Source: Raffaelea ambrosiae (taxonomy: Eukaryota > Ascomycota > Sordariomycetes > Ophiostomatales > Ophiostomataceae). Taken from it: a stretch of DNA of 64,000 bases. Every line of letters begins with the position of its first letter. The stretch's first letter is position 1. Shown one piece after another: positions 22,047-31,904 of this stretch. The notes beneath the pieces were generated by a model. It had not been told where the DNA came from. It was given only the letters and a program-made list of their open reading frames with translations, and made no database searches. The position numbers and the translations under genes are program-made. Where the stretch lies: assembly GCA_002778195.1 (NCBI GenBank), contig PCDI01000005.1, forward strand, positions 365,351-429,350, given 5' to 3'.

Positions 22047-24773
22047 ATTGGGCGACTTTGTGCACGTAAATTCTTCTCCAATCGCTCTCTCGCCTCCGTT
22101 TCTCTCTTCCCTCGGGCAGCCTCTCGAATGCTAGTCGCTCTGTTTCCTCCTCCGAGCAGGCCGACAATCTCAGAGGACTGCACGGAATCAAAAGGGGCTT
22201 TCTTTTCCTGTCCCTTTCACGATTGTGTCTCGGGCTGTATCCGGTATCCCTCCCTTGTTTTCGCGGGAAACAAATCGCTTGTATGATTTTTCTTGCCACT
22301 CAAGCGCAAGCTATCGGTCGACGTCGCGTGGGGGAAGAAAATCCAAGGAGAAGTGGCGGTGGTGGAGGTGGTTGGGGGGGAGCGAGACAAAAAGAGGGAG
22401 GTATCGAAGCTCTCCTTGGTTCTTCTCTTTGGCTTTCACGCCGCGCTCACGTCAATGCACAGCTTCCTGCAGCCGCCACGTTAGCAAAATGCGCGTTTAA
22501 AATTCAAAAGGCAAATGGAGGATATACTACAAACCAAATAATATTCGATCGCACGTCAGCAAGTCGTGGGTTGTGCAGTTGTTTCGTGCTTGATGGAATG
22601 CACGATATACAGTTGCGTCGCGTTTTTGTAGGGGAAAAAAAAAAGAGGAAGACGAGTAAAAAGGTGGGAATTTTGTATGGGCGAAGATTTGTTTGGAGGA
22701 ATTGAACTTAAAGGGAGCGAAAATAAATTGAAAAGGCCGATAAGCAGAAATTAAAGTTCAGAGGCACTGATAGCGAGCTACAGTGGGCAAATGCACGCTA
22801 ACAACGGGATTAACACCTGCAAGCTGAACGTGTTTAGGGCCGAGCAGGCAGGCCGCACGAAGCGACCACAGTGCATTTCTGCCTTGCACATAACATGCCT
22901 CTGCCCAAGGTGGCTTGCCACCCACACACGCAGCCATTCCACAGCGCAACGGAATTTCAATTTGTCTGCGCCTCGACCCGCTTGCCGCTCTCCATTTTCA
23001 TCGTGTGCCAGACAGCTTGGGACGATTTGATTTTGGGGGCTCGATTTCTTTGATTTTTGAAGCAGCCGATGATGTAGTCGCCAGGGGTGTGCCGACCGAG
23101 CAGTATAGACACCGTGCGAATGACGGACCAGCCGAGCAGGCCGCCCCCGAAACTCGCCAAATAAAATAAAATAGCTAAAATAAATAATAACACGAGAAGA
23201 CCCAAAGACCCAAAGACCCAAAGAGAAGCCGGCCAAATGTCAGGAAGAAAGGGGAAGAGACACCGCACAAAAGACACAATAAAACTGCATGCGGGTCCCT
23301 CCATCCTCGGACTCGTTCATCGCAGGCAAGGACGGATGAGTCTGAATAAGATTGCACGGAAGCCGGGCGATTGTTCTTACTTGCGTGCCTTACATGCCCT
23401 TGTTTGTTTCCAAATGTCGTCCAAATGTCGTCCACGCTTTTCCTGTACTTCTTTCACGTATGATTTCGTGCTTTCAACCACACCTCTTGGTGGCCAGGTC
23501 TGATCTCACTCTTCTTTTCCATGGCTGTTGGTTTCCATGGCTGTTGATGAAATCGCCTCTTGTGCTTGCCGGTTTTATAGCCTGGCCTGCTTTGTTGCGA
23601 GCTTTTGTGCGCCCCCCTCTTTCGTGATATGCAAGGCCAGAACAGTGCATAATTTGCTGCACACAGCTCGCATACATAGTAGTTCGTTCCCCTACAGCAT
23701 TCTTGCGTACTCGTACGGACTGTTGGACCAGCACCTGACGTCTGTCTATCTTCATATTGGGCTCACCCAAAAATCACTTTCTCCTTGCGTGCTCGCGTCC
23801 CAAGCCTCCAGGATTGTGGACACGATAACCAGTCGATTGGACCAGGAGAATGGACAAAGCAAGTGCACGTGAATTGACAGTCCTCAAAACTACTTGTCTC
23901 CACCTATGCTTTTTCATTGTGCTCAATATGAATTGGATGCCTCATGGCGGCTCGTTTCGGTTGCATGCCAACTCCTCTCCAGGCCCACAAGGAGCCAAAC
24001 AGTCGTCAGTTAACCGACATGATCCTCCACTCCCATTTTTTCGAGAGTGTGTGTGTTGTATGCCCAAGTCCCCCCTGTCTGTCTCGTTTTTTTGGTCTGG
24101 GTCTACGAGGACAGGCATTGTCTGGTGGACGTTTTGCACACCTTGCAAGTCCCCCCATACCTCTTGCCCCCCCCAGGAGCGGGGCTGAGCTGGCGGTGTC
24201 GTTTTGGGCAGGAGACTCCTTTCCATACACGAGAGATCCGTCTGAGGAATTATATGTGTGCAAGGAAGGTTCCGTCTCACTGCAAAGCCACACAGAGTGC
24301 ATATACAAGTAGATCCTGAAGCACACAGCAGAAGCACGCCAGCAGACAGAAAAACAAGGCAAAGTGGGACAATCAGAGCAAAGAAAAAAAACAAGAGAGG
24401 AGTGTCGTTGCAGAGTCGCATCCGCCGTGATTTATAAATACCTCGTTGACGCACCGGGCAAGAAATATGAACATTTGCAAAAGAGAACGCACCAAAAATC
24501 GGCCTTTTTTTTTGTAACTTTTTCGTCTCCCCTCCATCTTTCCTCGTCCTCGTTCATTCCTAGCTTTTGGACCTATCCCCCATTCTGTCCCACCTCTGCT
24601 GTTTCGCTGGTGGTCAAACCAGCATGCAGCCACGCGTTGTCATCATGGTACCGATCCAGAGTATCCAACGATCCAGAACGATGAGAATTTTGACATCATC
24701 AACGCCGAGGACAGAAGATACTAGAGACAAAGGGACTTCCACTGCCGAACACGTATTTTTAGCCGCTCGTTCT
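22047..24773. other. long intergenic region upstream of RCO1
   Basis: 2.7 kb, probably the RCO1 promoter and 5' leader on the left and the EBP1 3' end on the right. Small internal repeats: AGACCCAA three times at 23199-23222, CCAAATGTCGT twice near 23410-23432, CCATGGCTGTTG twice near 23520-23547. Short open frames occur on both strands but none has coding character. I see no RNA gene. Confidence 0.5.
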
Positions 24774-26719
24774 CTAGTCGCTGTCCTCGTCGCTGTCCTC
24801 CTCGTCGGACGATTCCTCCTTGACAACCTTCTTGGCCGGCTTCTTCTTCTTCTTGTTCTTCTTGTTCTTGCCCGTGTTCCGTGCCAGCGGCTGCTCCAGG
24901 ATCTTCAGGATCTCCTCGTCCTCAATCTTGTTCTCCGTCTTGAACTTGCTCAGGTCCAGTGGCGGTGCTGAGCCCAGCTTGGTGATACCGTTCTTGGTGA
25001 TGGCTGTTTGTGTTAGCAGGATCTCTTCCCAAATGGGCACGTATTTATGCTCTCTCCCTCTCCCTCTGTGTATGTGTGTGCCTTTTTTTTTCTTTCTCTC
25101 CTTCTCCCCTTCTCCGCTTTTTTTTTTTTTGCCTTTCCCTTCCCTCCCCTTCCCTTCCCTCCCCTTCCCTTCCCTCCCCTTCCCTTCTCTTCCAGATATC
25201 AATTGACGCCACGCGAGAAAAAAAGAAAAAAAAACTTACCAATTGTGGTCAGCAGACGCGCCACTGGGGCACCCTCCTTATCACCCACCAGCTCGTACTG
25301 CCGGAATACGTTGCCGCGCACGCACTCGACAACACCCGACTTGGCATCGCGCTCGTCCTCAAGCTGCCGCAAGCTGAAGGGGAACAGACCGAATTTCTTT
25401 TGGGCCTCCGAGTAAACCTTGCGCGAGGTGGGCCGCTTCAGGCCGTAGGTCTGGCCGGTGCGGCGGTGCAGGGTGGCACGCTGCTCCAGAGTCTTGACCT
25501 TGCCGCCGCCCAGACTCACGCCGACCTCGACGCCCCAGACCTCACCGACCTCCGGGCTGCCGTCACCCTTGGCACCCTCGCCGGGCGCCAGGATGATCTT
25601 CTTCTTGCCCTCGATCTCGTTGTGCTCAAAAAGCCACGAGGTGGTGTTCTCGATGATGTTGACGTCGTAGGCCTTGGCAACCTTGTCGAGCAGGGAGTTG
25701 ATCTTGCTCTGGGTGATGGGCTTGGCGGCGGCAGCCTTGGCTTTCTCCTCGTCGGTGCCTGCGGCCAGAACGCCGGGCGGAAGCATCAGGCGCAGCAGCA
25801 GCTCATTGACGTAGTAGTTGGCCAGGATCAGGTCGGCCGGGCGGCCTGAGACGACTTCGCCGACCTTGTCGGCCAGGATGGTGTTGCACACAATGGAACC
25901 AAAGCCATCGATCTGGGCGCCCAGCTGGATCTTGACGGGCTCGCCAGGCTTGAGCTCAGTAGCGGCCTCGGCCTCGTCCGACTTCAGCGGCGTGTAGGGC
26001 GTGACGAAGGAGCTCGGGGAGACGGTCGTGGGGTGGGAGAAACCTGGAGAGGACGCAGTTAGAACGTCGCATTAAGCAAATCCGGCGTAGGGGGGAAAGA
26101 ATACAAAAACATAAATATGAATCAAAATAAAATAAAATCAAAATTTGAAAGGAGAAGAATAGCAATGGCAGCATCCCCCAATATCACCGCCTACTCACCC
26201 TTGTTGACCTTCTTTCCGCGGTAGACCTTGGCCAGCTCCGCCTCGATGAACTTGTCGCCCTTCTCGCAGATGTCGACTATCTTGGCGCCGGCGACGGCGA
26301 GGGAGGACACATAGGCGAGTGCCTTCTCAGAGATCTCGGCAGCCGACTTGTACTTCGTCAGCGTGTCCGGGTTGTTGAGAGTGTAGTCTGCGGCCGCACG
26401 GTTAGCACGTGAGCTAGCATTGGGTTTTGGGGTGTGCACGACGAGCGCCGTTCCTCGACAGGCCTGGTTCGTATCTGGGCTCGCCGAGCTGCAGTCCGTT
26501 GCAGCTCCGTTCCTTCTTGCTCTTTCTGGCCGAGTCCTGCGCGTGCAAGACCCAGACCCGTCGAGGAGACTGGCATATCCTACAAAGACATGCGACGAGA
26601 AAAAACGGAATGAGGAGCAAGCCAGAGCTCCCGTGTTGGTGCCCAAAAGAGGCAACTGGCGCCAAAACTGGAGGACCAGAGTGTTGTTACTCACCAATTT
26701 CCTTCTCTTCGGTCGCCAT
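24774..26719 (-). CDS. EBP1/PA2G4-like protein (fungal 42-kDa curved-DNA-binding protein), 415 aa
   Basis: Four exons: 26719-26695, 26387-26199, 26043-25240 and 25003-24774; all junctions are phase 1 and close in frame. The first exon is only 25 nt (MATEEKEI). The protein has the methionine-aminopeptidase (pita-bread, M24) fold of the PA2G4/EBP1 family: LTKYKSAAEISEKAL, CEKGDKFIEAEL, then FSHPTTVSPSSFVTPYTPL, a segment around GAQIDGFGSIVCNTI, and the C-terminal KRPTSRKVYSEAQKKFGLFPFSLR typical of EBP1. It ends in a Lys-rich block (KNKKNKKKKKPAKK) and an acidic tail. Family members lack aminopeptidase activity, bind ribosomes near the peptide exit and affect growth; the S. pombe homologue is cdb4. 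Intron 1 is 307 nt; intron 3 carries a purine-only tandem repeat in the transcript. It is divergent from the SNF5 gene. Confidence 0.94.
25132..25193. repeat. homopyrimidine tandem repeat (15-bp CCCTTCCCTCCCCTT) in EBP1 intron 3
   Basis: About 60 uninterrupted pyrimidines on the plus strand, built from 15-base units and roughly mirror-symmetric. The EBP1 transcript therefore has an all-purine GGGAAGGGAGGGGAA run within its 236-nt intron, close to the donor. Confidence 0.93.
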
Positions 26720-27476
26720 GGTGCCGGTGTTGTATGTATGCTGAGCTGGGAAGAGTGATGGTGAAGTCTGGATAAAAAAGCTTGTCTGGAGCTTCCGTTG
26801 TAAGAGGAGAGGAGGGGTGGGAAACTATGCAGGCAAAAACACTGCACTGGGGGGCATGGAGGGGAAACCTGGCGGGCTCTTCTGGGCAGCAGCAGCAAGA
26901 GCCTGCGCCTGATTTTGGCGGGGAATTTTTGCTTTCTTAAGCCCTGTGGGCAGGAGCTCTGGAGGGATGCGAGGGTACCTGCCAAAGTTTCGTTTTCGGC
27001 TGATTTCTGCACAGTAGCCTTGGAGAGATATGTAGCGCGCTAACAATTTCCCGAATCCGCATCATTGTACAGCATACACGATGCACAGTGCAATTTGCGC
27101 GCCGGTACATGTACCGCTACCTCATCCCCTTTTTCTCCACCCGCGCAAGCATCGGACCCTGATTGGCCCTGCCACCAGGACCGGATCAATAGGCGGAAAG
27201 AGCCACCAGCGACCGCGACTTCTCTTTTTGCAGCACCCTTTCTATCTGGACAATTAGGAGGCTCCATCAACAGCTTTTTTTCTGCTCGCGAAAACGTGAC
27301 ATCCTCTCTTCGCCGTCCACTCGACCTCTCCCCCCCCCAACCCGCCACCCCCCATCCATCAACCCTCCCATCTCTGGGGTGCAGCCTGATCCAGCGGGCC
27401 ACAACCTCCCTCCTCCCTTCCTCTCTCTCGCTGGGACCAGTGTTGTCGCTGCCATCGGGCGACGACAACGCGCGCC
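26720..27476. promoter_or_regulatory. divergent promoter EBP1 / SNF5
   Basis: 757 bases between two start codons. It contains a perfect 14-base palindrome (27103-27116) and a C-rich stretch (27330-27365) near the SNF5 start. No gene within. Confidence 0.55.
27103..27116. promoter_or_regulatory. 14-bp perfect palindrome CGGTACATGTACCG
   Basis: Exact inverted repeat without a spacer, 361 bases upstream of the SNF5 start. The CGG...CCG ends resemble half-sites of Zn2Cys6 dimers with an 8-base spacer; a bound factor is inference. Confidence 0.4.
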
Positions 27477-30258
27477 ATGTCTACCACTTCGGCGCCGCTC
27501 CCGACCGCGTTGTCGGCCGGCCTCGACGCGCCGTCAACGACAACCGGCGCCATCCCATCACCGTCGACCTCCTCCGTGCCCGGCGACCATGCAGCGGGCA
27601 GCCATGCTGCGTCAGGGGCCCCGGGCGACCGCGCGTCGGCCGCTCCCGGCTCGGCTGGCTCGCCTACCTCCGCCCATTCGACGACATCCAGCCACCCGAA
27701 GCCAACGACGACCACGACCACCACAGCCGCACAACAACCTTCTTCATCACCCGGCTCAATAGCGCCGGCGTCCGCACCTGCAGCCCCGAACAAGGGCCGC
27801 GACAAGGACACGTTCAACCAGATCCTCGTGGAGCGGTTTGTGACGCGGGACGGGCTGCACTCGGCGGCGCTGCACACGGCGCAGGTGCAGATGCAGAAAG
27901 ACTTCCGCAACCTCAACATGTACGCGGAGGACTACCGCAAGGTGCGCAGCGAGTACCGGCAGTGGTTCCCGCCGCGCCACCTCTACGGCGAGGGCTACGT
28001 CGGGCTGGGCAACGGCTATACCGAGGTCAACGGCCCGCCACGGATCCTGTACCCGATGCAGAAGGCGCGGCCCGGCAAGCGGCAGACACCGCCGCTCAAG
28101 TACTCGCGCAAGGACATGGCGCAGCAGGCGGAGCAGCACGAGGAGCTGGTGCCGGTGCGGCTGGACGTGGAATGGGACAAGATCAAGCTGCGCGACACGT
28201 TCACGTGGAACCTGTACGACCGGCTGGTGGCGCCCGAGCTGTTCACGACGCAGCTGATGGAGGACTTGGGGCTCAAGCCGCCCCTGTCGAGCCAGGTGTA
28301 CGAGCAGGTGTGCCAGCAGATCCACGAGCAGCTGGGCGACTTCTATCCGTTTGTCTTCTCCGACGAGGACGCCCTCGACCCCATGCTGCCCTACTCGGCT
28401 TATAAGAACGACGAGATGCGCATCCTGGTCAAGCTCAACATCACCATTGGCCAGCACACCCTGGTCGACCAGTTCGAGTGGGAGATCAACAACCCCATGA
28501 ATTCGCCCGAGGAGTTCGCCGCCGGCATGGCCCGCGACCTGTCGCTGTCGGGCGAGTTCACCACCGCCATTGCCCACTGCATCCGCGAGCAGACCCAGCT
28601 CTTCACCCGCGGCCTCTACAGCATCGGCCACCCGTTCGACGGACGGCCCATCGAGGACCCCGACCTCGTCAGCGCCTTCCTGCCCTCGCCCCTGCCCGCC
28701 GTCTTCCGCCCGCAGCAGCAGGCCAAGGACTACACGCCCTACCTCTACGAGCTCAGCGAGGCCGAGCTCGAGCGCAACGAGCTCACCTTTTCGCGCGAGC
28801 AGCGCCGCCAGAAACGCTCCGTCAACCGCCGCGGCGGCCCCATCCTGCCCGACCTCAAGGAGCGCCAGCGCACCATCCGCACCCTCATCGTGTCCTCTGT
28901 GCTGCCCGGCGCCGCCTCCGACATCGAGGACAGCCGTCTCTACAAGCGGGTCGCCGGCCCCAGCGGCGGCGCCACCGGCAACCGCCGGAGAGGCGGCCGC
29001 GACGACCTCTCCGACTCCGAAGAGAGCGACGACTCCTCCCCCGACTCTCCCTCCCTGTCCCAGCTCCACGGCCCCAACCAACAAGGCGGCACCGCCCGCA
29101 CGCGCGGCATCAGAGGTGCTGCATCGGCCGCCCAGCAGCGCATGGCCCACCTGGGCCGCTCCGAGACCCCCGAGGCCAGCACCATCCATCACCACGAGAC
29201 GCGGACGGCACGGCGGTCGACACGGGACCCGCGCGACGACTCCGAAGAGCCGCCGGTCGCCGCGGCCCCGGCACCCTCCCACCTGCTCGTCACCATCAAG
29301 GTGTCCAAGGAGCGCCTCAAGAAGCTCATGCGGGACATCAAGGCCAAGCAGGCGGCCGGCGGCGGCCCGTCAGGTCCGTCCACGCCGTCGCTCAGCACGG
29401 CCGCCGGCACGCCCAACCAAAACAACCAACACGCCCGGTCCGCCAGCGCGTCCATGGGCCCGCCGCCCACGACGCCCTCCGCCACCCGTCTGGCGCCGCC
29501 GCGGTCTGCCATCCCCCACGGCCATCTCGGCCGGTTACCCGCTCCACCACCCCCGGCCTCCGAAGCCGACGCACCTCCAGCTGTGAGTCCAAGTCTACCA
29601 ACCCTGTTCCCCATTTGACTTTCTGTTTCTTTTTTTGTGTGTGTGTGTGTTCTCCTGTGTGTCTTCGGTCCCTAACAAATGTCTGCCATAGCCCCCTCCG
29701 CCACAATGGCTCCTCGATGCGCTACAGCGCCTGCGCGACCGGGCATACCCCAACGACTCTTTTGAGGGCGTCATGCGCTACAGCGTCTTTAACAAGGACG
29801 AGCAGCTGGTGCCGGCGCCAGCGGCGGGCGAGCCTCTGGAGAACTACAAGTTCTGGTACCTGCCTCGCATTCGGTGTCACGACTGCCCCGGAAAGCTCTA
29901 CACGCCTGGCCCGGAGACGACAGTGGGCAATTTCGAGGTACACCTGAAGAACCGGTTCCACCGCGAAAAGGTGGAACAGCGACTGGCGCGGGATGCGGCC
30001 GCCAGGGCAGCAGCAGAGGGAGCAGCAGCACAACATGCACGGGCAGCAGCACCACAAGTACCAGCGCCAACAGCGCCGGCAGACTCCCAACAACAGCAAC
30101 AGCAACAGCAACAACAACTACCACCACCACAGCAGCCACAACCGTCACAGCCAAATCCACAGCAGCAACAACAGCCGCCAGCACCGCCACAACAACGGTT
30201 AAACGAGGACGGCTCCAATGCGTCATCGTCTTCGCCATCGTCATCACAGGCGGGCTAG
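27477..30258 (+). CDS. SNF5: SNF5/SMARCB1-family chromatin remodelling subunit, 890 aa
   Basis: Two exons: 27477-29582 and 29692-30258 (phase 0; GTGAGT, CATAG). The N-terminal 100 residues are Ser/Thr/Ala-rich. Residues about 115-190 (RFVTRDGLHSAALHTAQ, GEGYVGLGNG) and the SNF5 core about 215-420 (ELVPVRLDVEWDKIKLRDTF, EMRILVKLNITIGQHTLVDQ, SPEEFAAGMARDLSLSGEF, HPFDGRPIEDPDL) are strongly conserved. Exon 2 adds a module seen in filamentous-fungal members: IRCHDC followed 18 residues later by HLKNRFH, a C-x2-C...H-x5-H arrangement like a U1/matrin zinc finger, then a Q10 run and Gln/Pro-rich tail. The family forms the nucleosome-facing base of SWI/SNF or RSC. Whether it is Snf5 or the paralogue Sfh1 is uncertain; the conserved wording fits Snf5 better. 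A (GT)7 run lies in the intron. Confidence 0.92.
29637..29650. repeat. (GT)7 in the SNF5 intron
   Basis: Seven GT units after a T run within the 109-nt intron 29583-29691. Confidence 0.85.
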
Positions 30259-31904
30259 GGACAGGATGTGGATAGCGATGATGCATCAGATGCAGACTAT
30301 AATCCCAGTGATTATTAGGTCTGGCAGATTTCGTGGTGTGAAAGGACAGTTGGAGTGGCCCGGCGCTGTGGGAGGGGGGGAAACTTGTTAACTTAGGAAA
30401 ATGGATTGATTGGACTGGTATGTTTTCTCTCGTAGCAGGAATATCTCAGACGGGGTTCTGGGGTGTAGAAACGGTCGAACTGCTCTTCATATTCCTTCTC
30501 ATTTTTGTTTCAATACTCTTTTCTTTTTCTGTCTTCTTCTCTTTGTCTTGTTCGAAACTTGATTCAAAAAACACACGTTTTTGTATCATTTGGGAGGCGT
30601 GTCTGGGTTATTCGTTATTTTAGTTTCCTCGCTGCGGATTCTTTCCACTGTTTATTTTATCTCTCTTGTTTATTACCTCTTGTGTCTACTACTCTTTCTT
30701 CTTTATTTGAGGCATTAATTTCTACTTGTCATATCTCTGCTTCTGCTCCTGCTCCTGCTCCTGCTTGCTTCTTGATTGTTGTCGCCATTGGTTTCTGGCA
30801 TCTTAATTATTTTATTACAGTAATGTTTTCTTTGCGTTTGTCTGTCATTTAGAAGGCAAAAAGAGAAAATACGCAAGAATAAAAGCCTCCCCAAAACAAG
30901 AAAGAGCTACCTGGGGAGAGGGCCGCCACGCTCCTTCTTCTTCCTCAATTCCTTCACTATCATATTTGCCTTATCGGCGTCATATACCATTGCGTCTTTT
31001 CCCCCCTTTCTCCAAGATTCTTTTTATTGTTGTCTGTGCTTCCTTATAAAATGCAATTCGCGTTGTCCTGATTGTCGGAAATAGGTAGAATTTGTAAACC
31101 ATATAGTGGCATGGATCGTATGTTAATAAGTGAAACGCACAACCTTTTTTGTGTGGCGGTTTTCACTTCTTCGGTCGATTCGTGTATCTAATAATGATCG
31201 GGGAAAACGCACTTGGAAAGTCGCAATCGTCATGCAAATTCGAACTAGAAGGAAGCAAAGCAAAGCAATCACGGGACCATAGTTAAATAACGTAATAAAC
31301 AACGTTCTTTTTTTCATAGTTTTTGTGTGCGTTCTCTTTACCCTGGCCGAACCTTGCCGTATCCAACCAGCCCTACATAAATAAACACAGAAAATATAAA
31401 GAGCGACAAGAAAAGATCCAAATGAAAATGAAAATCCTCAATAGAGTTTCCGGTGACACGGGTCACAAAAAGAATAAAATCCTGTCCAAGTCCGGATATT
31501 TTGAAGACCACAAAACTGAAGGCCAAGTACAGGTAGTGAGATAAAAGGAACAGGAAGAAGAAAGGCTCAAAAAAAGGCAGTCGATGAGAATTGAACACCT
31601 GTGTGTCTGCAGTGAGAGACGAATAAATATGATAGGACAAAAAAGATAACATCAAAACAAAAATATATATTTCCATAATTCCCCGGGGCTTTTTTCGGAG
31701 AGCACTCCGAGCCCTCTTCCAAACACGTAGATAAAAGAGAAAAGAAAGAAGGTAATGGTAATGGTCTCATTTGCAGGCCACATGCTGATCAAACAAGAAC
31801 CCATCCAAAACAAGAAAATCTATCAAGTATTTTTGTTGTGCAGGTTGGAAGATAGAAGAGAAGAAAAAAAAGGGGCAGATCAAAACGAAGTCCAATCTCT
31901 TTGA
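30259..31904. other. convergent intergenic region SNF5 / Puf gene
   Basis: 1.6 kb, AT-richer than its flanks, with T runs and CTC/CTG patches (a CTGCTC repeat at about 30740-30765). It holds both 3' untranslated regions. I found no coding region and no tRNA-like structure. Confidence 0.55.

Noticed and set aside
27756..29282. 508-codon minus-strand frame opposite SNF5
   Set aside because: It mirrors the conserved SNF5 core; third-position GC bias keeps the opposite strand open. No independent motif.
31560..31680. GTTCAATTC-like string on the minus strand resembling a tRNA T-arm followed by a T run
   Set aside because: The stem halves do not pair, and no acceptor stem or D-arm is found at tRNA distance.
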